Below are positions 15,561-23,300 of a stretch of 28,975 bases of DNA, piece after piece (the stretch's first letter is position 1; every line of letters starts with the position of its first letter). The notes under the pieces were generated by a model. It ran no database searches. It saw only the letters and a list, made by a program, of their open reading frames with translations, and had not been told where the DNA came from. A program made the position numbers and the translations under genes. This DNA is from CAUZJO01 sp963580245 (GTDB lineage Bacteria; Sumerlaeota; Sumerlaeia; MVZB01), in assembly GCA_963580245.1 (NCBI GenBank), contig CAUZJO010000055.1, positions 1 to 28,975 of the forward strand, written 5' to 3'.

Positions 15561-16481
15561 CTAGTGCGCAACCGATTCAATCACCCGCGCCGTGGGTCGT
15601 TCGGGTTGTTCGCGGGGTTCGCGTTCGATGGCGGGCTCGGGGGCGAGCAGGTGGATGAGGCGGCCGAACAGGTCGCGTAGTTCGTGGCGCGGGGCGACGA
15701 TGTCGATGAAACCGTGTTCCTTGACGAACTCGGACTTCTGGAAACCGGGCGGGAGGATTTGTTTGATCGTTTGTTCGATGACGCGCGGGCCCGCGAATCC
15801 CACCAGCGAGTCGGGCTCGGCCACGATCACGTCGCCCAGCGAGGCGAACGAGGCCATCACCCCGGCGTACGTCGGATGGGTCAGCAGGACGAAGTAGGGC
15901 AGATGCATCCGGCCCAGCCGGCCCGCCAGCGCCGAGGTCTTGGCCATCTGCATCAGCGAGAACATCCCCTCCTGCATCCGCGCCCCCCCCGACGCGCAGA
16001 CCGCCAGCACCGGCAACCGCCACTCGATCGCCCGCTCCATCGCCCGCGCCACCTTCTCGCCCACCACCGATCCCATCGAGCCGCCGTTGAAGTTGAAGTC
16101 CATCACAGCCAGCGACACCGGCCGGTCGTGGATCTTGGCCACGCCGGTGACGACCGCGTCGCGTTCGCCCGTTTGCTTGCGGGCGGCGCTCAGGCGCTGG
16201 GGATAGGGCTTGTTGTCGACGAAACACAACGGATCGTCGGAGACCATGTTGGGGTCGAACTCCTCGAACGAACCGGGGTCGGCCAGTTGCCAGATGCGCT
16301 CGCGGGCGGTCAGCCGCTGGTGATGGCCGCAATTGGGGCAGGCCTTCAGGTTGGCCTCCCAATCCTTGTTGCTGACGATCTCCATGCAGTTGGGGCACTT
16401 CATCCACATCCCCTCGGGGATGCGGTGGCGCTGGGTGGGTTGCCGCAGCGACGTGTATTTCCTCTTACTGAACCAAGCCAT
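15561..16481 (-). CDS. accD: Acetyl-CoA carboxylase carboxyltransferase subunit beta
   Basis: 306 aa from ATG 16481 (MAWFSKRKY), a normal length. The N-terminal zinc ribbon has Cys29, Cys32, Cys48 and Cys51 (C-x2-C-x15-C-x2-C). The carboxyltransferase core includes MDFNFNGGSMGSVVGEK (~127-143) and CASGGARMQEG (~164-174), which line the CoA site, and DVIVAEPDSLVGFAGPRVIEQT (~218-239). With AccA it transfers the carboxyl group from biotin on AccB to acetyl-CoA, making malonyl-CoA, the first committed step of fatty-acid synthesis, in the cytoplasm. It stands alone here; accA and folC are not adjacent. The C-terminal tail after ~280 is Glu/Pro/Arg-rich and non-conserved. Confidence 0.95.
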   Translation of the reverse strand: MAWFSKRKYTSLRQPTQRHRIPEGMWMKCPNCMEIVSNKDWEANLKACPNCGHHQRLTARERIWQLADPGSFEEFDPNMVSDDPLCFVDNKPYPQRLSAARKQTGERDAVVTGVAKIHDRPVSLAVMDFNFNGGSMGSVVGEKVARAMERAIEWRLPVLAVCASGGARMQEGMFSLMQMAKTSALAGRLGRMHLPYFVLLTHPTYAGVMASFASLGDVIVAEPDSLVGFAGPRVIEQTIKQILPPGFQKSEFVKEHGFIDIVAPRHELRDLFGRLIHLLAPEPAIEREPREQPERPTARVIESVAH

Positions 16482-16897
16482 GGGGTGCGTCCCGCTTCCC
16501 GATCAGGCTCTCAAGCCCGCCAAGGTGTGTATGCGCCCGCCGCCACGCGCCCCGGCCGGGCAGGGCACGGCGACCGACCCACAGCATATCCGCCACGCCC
16601 CGCCGCTGTCAATGCCCGGGGTCGTCCTTCGTGCTCGTGCTCGTCATCGTAATCGTAATCGGTCTTTTTCTCGGGCCACAATCGGGGTGGGACGCAGTGA
16701 GGGACCCGATTACGAGCACGAATGGACATTTTGCATCGAAGCGCCGTTTACTCCCAAAATCGAATCACACCCCCTCGACCCCGGACCCCAAAACTCGAGG
16801 TGGATTGTCCGCTTCCAATCCCTACAATGGCGAACTTGGGCTTATCAGATCATGATTTCACGATAAAGCCTCACACCACCTAAAGGACTGTACCTGC
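16482..16897. other. Divergent intergenic region with TCGTNN hexamer repeats
   Basis: About 415 bases between accD and the aldolase gene, which diverge. At 16629-16664 there are six consecutive imperfect hexamers (TCGTGC, TCGTGC, TCGTCA, TCGTAA, TCGTAA, TCGGTC). The reverse-complement motif CGATTACGAGCACGA follows at 16708-16722, so the two can pair. No convincing promoter boxes were picked for either gene. Confidence 0.5.
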
Positions 16898-17689
16898 ATG
16901 AGTGCCCGAACCGATAAGTTGCGAAAAAAGCTGGCCGCCGGCCAACCGAGCCCGGGGATGTGGAGCACCCTGGCCTCGCCCATGGCGGCCGAGATCGTCG
17001 CCGACGCCGGCCTGGACTGGGTCATCGTCGATGCCGAACACCATCCCTTCAATCCCGAAACGCTGCTGCACATCCTGATGGCCTTCCGCGGAACGGACAC
17101 CGTGCCGATGATCCGAGTCCCGTGGAACGACCACGTCGTGATCAAACAAGTCCTTGATCTGGGATTCGAGGGGATCCTGACGCCCAACACCAATTCGGTC
17201 GAGGACGCCCGGCGAGCCGTCGAGGCCTGTCGCTACCCGCCCGTGGGCAAGCGCGGGGCCGGCTGGACGCGGCCGGGCCAGTACGGCCGCGACCAGGGCG
17301 AGTACGTGCGCACCGCGAACGAATCCATCTTCTGCGCGATCCAAATCGAGGACATTCGCGGCACCGAAGACATCGAGAACATCGTCAAGGTGCCGGGCGT
17401 GGATTGGATTCTGATCGGGCCGACCGACATGTCGGGCACGATGGGACTGTTCCCACAGATAAATCATCCCGACGTGGCCGAGGCCTGCGCGAAGATCATC
17501 ACCACCGCCAGCCGCGCCGGTTTGCCCTCGGGCAGTGGGATTGCGCTGGAAACCCCCGAGGCCATCCGCGAAGGCCTCGCCCTGGGGGCCCAAATCGTCC
17601 CCATCGGCGGAGACGTCACCATGTTCCGCAAGGCGATCGACGACAACCTGGACATGTTCCGCAACACGGTCGGGCAGGGAGCCGAGTGA
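16898..17689 (+). CDS. HpcH/HpaI-family class II aldolase
   Basis: 263 aa from ATG 16898, with AAAGGA 10 bases upstream. This is a TIM-barrel enzyme of the HpcH/HpaI family: WVIVDAEHHPF (~41-51) holds the conserved His, MIRVPWND (~71-78) the Arg that binds the keto acid, FCAIQIED (~145-152) the Glu ligand and ILIGPTDMS (~171-179) the Asp ligand of the divalent metal. Family members reversibly cleave 4-hydroxy-2-oxo acids to pyruvate or a related keto acid plus an aldehyde, for example 2-keto-3-deoxyglucarate or 4-hydroxy-2-ketoheptanedioate. All key residues are present. The PNTNSVEDARRAV segment is a variant of the usual PMVNT block. No neighbouring catabolic genes define the substrate, and no regulator is adjacent. 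Confidence 0.87.
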   Translation: MSARTDKLRKKLAAGQPSPGMWSTLASPMAAEIVADAGLDWVIVDAEHHPFNPETLLHILMAFRGTDTVPMIRVPWNDHVVIKQVLDLGFEGILTPNTNSVEDARRAVEACRYPPVGKRGAGWTRPGQYGRDQGEYVRTANESIFCAIQIEDIRGTEDIENIVKVPGVDWILIGPTDMSGTMGLFPQINHPDVAEACAKIITTASRAGLPSGSGIALETPEAIREGLALGAQIVPIGGDVTMFRKAIDDNLDMFRNTVGQGAE

Positions 17690-17836
17690 AGCGAGCATCG
17701 ACTCGTGAATCGCTTCCCTTATCGCCATGATCAATCTGATGCTGCATCGGCTCTGTCCTGAAAGAAAAGTCAGGCATGAGGGTTTTTAAAACACGCTCTC
17801 AGACGCACCCATGCCCAGGTTAGTCTTGACCGGGGT

Positions 17837-19613
17837 TCAGGGTGCAACGTGATAGGCGCGCCCAGCCTGATATAAGGCTAGCCGTGCGCGCATTTTCGTG
17901 GCGAAGTCCAGCCTCTTGTTCGATTTGGCGTAGTGGATTGCTCTTTGAGCGACATCGACCACCTCACGAAACCGCCCAGCTTCAGCGTAAGCCGCCGCCA
18001 GCGTGTCGAGCGCCTCGGGATGACCGGGATGATCCGGACCAATCATGTCACACAGTCGCTCGGCCCAGCGAACCGCCTCAGAGCCGTTCCTGACAGCACC
18101 GTCGGAACTGATCGAAAGCAGCTTGGCAAGCGCGTTCATGACGGAGGGATTTTGGCTATCAATCTTGAAAGATTCGCGGTACTGGAAGACGGCTTCGGCG
18201 GCCCTTCCAAGCTCCTCGTGCGCCAGGCCAAGGTTTGCCCTGTAACTCGCCTTGGACGGTTCCAAATCGACGGCACGGGAGAATGCGTCCGCTGCCGCGA
18301 CTTTATCGCCCATCGCGGCCAGAGCCCGCCCGAGCTGATTGTGCAACTCCGCGTTGTTCGGTTCATCAATGAGCACTCGCCTAAACTGAATGGCTGCTTC
18401 GCTTGGCTTGCCGCTTTTGAACAAAACCACGGCCAAGTCACGGCGAAACCCCGGATAGTCAGGGTCTAGCCTAATAGCATCCTCAAAGGCCGTAAGGGCT
18501 TCTTTCGTCGCTCCCGTCTTGTCGAGAAGGTTTGCGAGTTCGATGTGAAACCGAACGTAGCCTGGACGCAGCCGGATCGCCTCACGATATTCATTGAGCG
18601 CATCCACGTCTCTGCCCTGTTCAACGAGAGCACGACCGAGTTCACATCGTGAGGTTCCGTCGAGCGGATCGATGCGCAACGCCGACCGGTACTCCCGCAC
18701 CGCCGCTTCCACATCTCCAAGGCTTTCCCGCACGCGCCCAATTTCGACGTGGGAAGTCACAAAGGAAGGGTCGATGGTCAATTCTGCCCGATATTCCGCC
18801 ATGGCCTGATCGAGCTTTCACTTGTTTCGCCAAAGCAGACCCCAACATAAAGTGGATGCGGGGTGCTCTCGCGTTGCGCCCGAGGACCTTTCGGCATTGC
18901 CGCACCACCTGATCGAATTCCCCCTTTTCGAACAATGAGGCAATTTCCGTCGCGTACGATCCCTCTTCGTCCCTCGACACAGTGTAGCTCCGCACCGCTT
19001 CGGCCAACAGATTCTCCACGGGCGTGTAATCATCGGTTAAAACTGTATCACCGTTGATCTTTGCCAAACGGGCAAGGTGTTCCGTATTCAGCATCTCACC
19101 AGAGAAACCGGGCCTGGACCGGATGGTGTCGAGAAATCCGGACGAATCGAGCGGGCGCTTGGCGCTGACGACGATGAAGGTGTTTCGTTCGCTCCGGAGG
19201 TCCTGCGCCGAGAAAACGTAAACATGCGGGAAAACCTGGCGACAGGTGTTCAGGACCGCGCCGAGGAACTGCCCAGAGGCAAACAGGTCGATCAGATTCA
19301 GCATGTAGACCCCTTGGTCTGTCAAAAGCTCATCCAGCAAATTGTTGAACTCCAGCGTGGTCAAGTGATACGGCACGGAGCAGTCGCTGAACGCATCGCC
19401 GAAGATAAAATTGGATACCGTAACGTTATTGCCGGCCCGCTTTTGGCGAATGAGGTCGGCGACGCGATTACGGCCGTCCATGTCGTAACGGCGTATGGAA
19501 CTGTCCTTCGGCAACCCGAACGCCTCAATGGCGGCCCGAGTCACCACCGGATCGACCTCGGAGACCTCGATGTAGCTCCCGGGCGTCGTGAATGTTCCCG
19601 GGAAAGGACACAT
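17837..19613 (-). pseudogene. Spermidine-synthase-like/TPR fusion, 5'-truncated and frameshifted
   Basis: The minus-strand frame starting at 19613 gives the C-terminal part of a spermidine-synthase-type Rossmann domain (PGSYIEVSEVDPVVTRAA, then IFGDAFSDCSVPYHLTTLEF and LTDDYTPVENLLAE). It then enters a TPR repeat (IHFMLGSALAKQ) and loses frame near 18816-18818. The other frame continues perfectly (KLDQAMAEYRAELTIDP) through about seven TPR units to TAG 17837. One extra A on the minus strand (GTGAAAG for GTGAAG) explains the shift. The N-terminal part with the glycine-rich nucleotide loop is missing above 19613. Fused spermidine-synthase/TPR proteins are familiar in Planctomycetota, often without proven polyamine activity. 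With two lesions this copy is most likely dead; the frameshift alone could be a sequencing error. Confidence 0.82.
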
Positions 19614-20391
19614 TGCGGGGAATCTTTACGGCAATGAAAGAAATGTGTCCGGTCATGCTCCTTTTACGGCACCGGGGCCACTGCTATGGGACGTGCAAGA
19701 GGGATTGGGACCGCGGCTCCCCAATGGAATCCCTGAATCGATTCTATCTCACAAGCCCCTATGCATGCTTCTTCGCGTCATGGAAAAAGGGAATCTACAA
19801 ATGGGCTTCAAAGCAAATCCCGAGGATGAATGGTATTTGTCTCCGGTTTGGGAGCCGCCCGTTGAAATCGGGGCTTTTGGACAACACGCATTTGGAGCCT
19901 TCAACTATGTTGGAACTTCCGACTATCATCAATTGCTTATTGATTATTGGCATTATCGCAGTGGTCTTTCCGGGCCTCTCGAAAATGAGAGCAATCAGGA
20001 TTTGCATCAAGAGAGAGGTTTTATACCAACTCACTGAGCAACGATTGAAATCTTGAGCGATGCCGTTATTCAAAAACTCCATTTCTTAATTCATACCCCT
20101 ACCCGCCTCAACGAATGTAGTCGAGATCCAATTCGCGCCGAGCAACATCGCCAAGAAATGATATGGACAACAAGTTCAAACCTCGGTGATAATCAAAAGC
20201 TCGAACGCGTCGTGGGACGGGCGGCGGGTCTTGAGGGCGAGATGATGCCGATTTGTCGTTGGCCCAGCGCTCGAATCAATATATCCTATACCTTACGTGC
20301 CGGGCGACCCAGCCTTTCCCACCAACTCAGGCCCATGAATTTCTGACCGATCCGTGTTCGGGAATCCCGGGCTGCCCTCAGGAGATGATTG
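19614..20391. other. Unassigned region upstream of the protease gene
   Basis: Nearly 780 bases with a lower GC content than both neighbours. Overlapping plus-strand open frames at 19588-20037 and 19592-20056 give products I do not recognise; the second ends in a hydrophobic segment (NCLLIIGIIAVVFPG) that could span a membrane. Neither has a good ribosome-binding site, and they overlap the start of the decayed spermidine-synthase gene, so they may be chance or remnants. No RNA structure was recognised. Confidence 0.3.
20259..20287 (+). promoter_or_regulatory. Weak candidate promoter for the subtilase gene
   Basis: TTGGCC (20259-20264) and TATCCT (20282-20287) are spaced by 17 bases, about 100 bases upstream of ATG 20392. 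Each box matches consensus at three or four positions. An overlapping TATACC offers an alternative -10. Supported only by position and local AT-richness. Confidence 0.3.
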
Positions 20392-23300
20392 ATGCGCAAG
20401 ACGATCGCTCGACGGACATGGATCACCAAGCCGCGCCGCGCCAAGTGCTTGTTGCTGTTGCTCGCGATGGCTGCGTGGTGCCAGGCGGCGGCACTCGCCG
20501 GTGTGATTCGCCTCGCTAGCGGGACGATCGACACCTCCCGAGCCCCCGAGGTCGGCACGGCGGCGCTGCGCGAGAAGGCCGGCGCGAACGGCCGCGCCTT
20601 CGTCATTGTCCAATTCGATGGGCCGATCCAGCCCGAGTGGCTCGCGGCCTGTGAAAAAGCCGGCGTTCGGTTTCACTTCTATCTACCTGAATTCACCTAC
20701 CTGGCCACGCTGCCGCCCGAAAAGCTGCCGGCCGTCAAATCCGCCCGCGCCGTGGTATGGGTCGGCGAGTTGCCGGCCCGACTTAAAATCCATCCGAAAC
20801 TACGCAAGAGCAAGTCTGGCGAGGTTGACGTCACGATCCTCAGTTTGGACGACCTCCCCGCCAGGACGTTGAAGACAAAGGGGATCGCCGCCGACTCCGA
20901 GCGCATGACCCAGATGGGGTGGCACGATACGCGAGTGACCCTGCCCGTCTCCGAGTTGCGCCGGGTCGCCGAGATTTGGGGAGTCTTCCACATCGAGCAA
21001 CAGCCCGAGTACCAGCTCACGGGTGAACGCGGCGCGCAGACCGTCGCGGGGAATTACGAGCCTGGCGCCGCCGCTCCGGTCGGGCCCGGCTACGCCGACT
21101 GGCTGGTCGCCCATGGCCTGAGCGGCGCGCCCGGCCTTGTCATCCAGGTGCAAGACGACGGGCTGGACCAGGGCATCGACACAAACGAGCCGGGCACGGC
21201 CCACCCCGACATCCTGGGTCGGATCGCCGGCATCTCCAATCCGACCGCCGATCCGCTGGGCGATAGCACCGGCGGTCACGGCCAGATCAACGCCGGGATC
21301 ATCATGGGCAATGCGACCGTGGGGACCACCGATGCCGACGGGTACCTTTTAGGCCAGGGGGTGGTGCCCGAGGCGCTGGTATTCGCCACGAAGATTTTCC
21401 GGAACGCCGGCGCCTTCGATATCGGGAACAGCTCGTTCACCGACCTGGCCGCCAAGGCCCAGGACGCCGGGGCCGTGATCTCAAGCAACTCGTGGGGAGC
21501 GAATACGTTCGGCGAATACACGGCCGACTCCGCCGAATTCGACGCCCTGACCCGCGATGCGGACCCCAACGAGCCGGGCAACCAGGCGATGACCTATTTC
21601 TTCGCGGCGGGCAATGATGGTTCATTGGCCTCCTCGATCGGCTCGCCCGCCACCGCCAAGAATGTGATCGCCGTCGGCGCGGGCGAGAACAGCGACGCCG
21701 ACGGGCAAGACGGCTGCGGCGTCCCTCCTTCGGGCGCTGATAGCCTCATGGATCTGATTAATTTCTCGAGTCGCGGGCCGACGAGCGACGGCCGGCTGGG
21801 CGTCACCGTCTTCGCGCCCGGAACCCACGTGCAGGGCCCGGCCTCGACCTCGCCCAACTTCGACGGCGCCGGCGTGTGCGATCAATTCTGGCCTTCGGGT
21901 CAGACCAACTACGCGCGTTCATCGGGCACCAGCCACTCTTGTCCGACCGCCGCGGGTGCCGGGGCGATCGTCCATGAGTTTCTGGTCTCGCGCAATCTAG
22001 TTGCCGCCGGCGGCCCCAGTCCCGCCCTGATGCGGGCCATCCTGACCAACACCGCCACCGACATGGCCGGCGGCCAGGATGGACGCGGCGGCACGATCGT
22101 GACGGCCCCCAACCCCGATCAGGGCTGGGGAAACGTGAACCTCACCACGCTGATCGATCACGAGCAGAGCATCGAGGTAATTGATCAAGAGGTCCTCCTG
22201 GGCTCGTCGGGCGAAGCATGGGAGGTCCTGATCACGCCGGTCGACCCCGCCCTGCCGCTGAAAGTCACGCTGGCCTGGACCGATCCCCCGGCGAATCCAA
22301 GCGCCGCCATGACCCTGGTCAATGATCTCGATCTCAGCGTCACGGGCAATGGCCTGACTTTCACCGGCAACGCGTTTGTTGACGGCCTGTCCGAACCCTT
22401 CGGCGATCCCGACCGGATTGATACGCTGGAGGGCGTGTCCATCGAGAACCCCTCAGGGCTCTACACGGTCCGCGTCGAGGCGTTCAACCTGGCCGCCGAC
22501 GGCGTGTCGGGCGTGGGAGGGGGCCTGGATCAGGACTTTGCCCTATTCGTCTGGAACGGAGCGCGGCAGTCCCCCGCAGGCCTCGTCGATATCGAACAAC
22601 CGAAAATCAACTGTAGCGATTCGGTCCGCATTCTGGTGAGTGACTCAGACCTCCGGGGCGCCGAGATGGTGACCGTGGACGTGACGGGCAGCTCGGGCGA
22701 CGCCGAGTCCTTGGTCCTGATGGAAACCGAACCCGATAGCGGGGTGCTCGTCGGTGAAATCAGCACGGCAACCGGTCCCTCCGGCGCGGACGGCGTTTTG
22801 CAGGTCGTCGAGGGTGATACGGTCACCGCCAGCTATCAAGACGCGGACAACGGCGAGGGGATGATGGTCGAGCGCAACGATACGGCCGAAGTGGACTGCA
22901 CGACGCCGACGATAACCAAGTTTTCGATCACCGATGAAGGCCTCGACAGCTTCACCGTTAACTTCGAAACCGACGAACCCGCCCGAGGATCCGTCAAAGT
23001 CGGTTTGAGTTGCGGCGAAGTCGACATCGATGTCTCGGGTAAACTGCGGACTTCCCATTCGATCACGGTGTCGGACTTGGAGCAATGCACCGTCTATTTT
23101 GTTCGAGCCGAGGCGGTGGACCTGGCCGGCAACGTCGCCACCCAGGATAATGGCGGGGCCTGTTTTCGGGTGATCACACGGCAATTAGATGAAAGCTTCG
23201 CCGACGACTTCGAGCCGACCGCCGAGGCGGGTTGGACGCATTCGGCCGTCGAGGGCTCGGACAACTGGCAGGTCCGGGCCGTCCCCGACCCTCACAGCCC

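Noticed and set aside
17749..17758. GGCTCTGTCC matching the presumed terminal repeat of the IS5 remnant
   Set aside because: A ten-base match with no flanking IS sequence or duplication is too weak to call a solo IS end.
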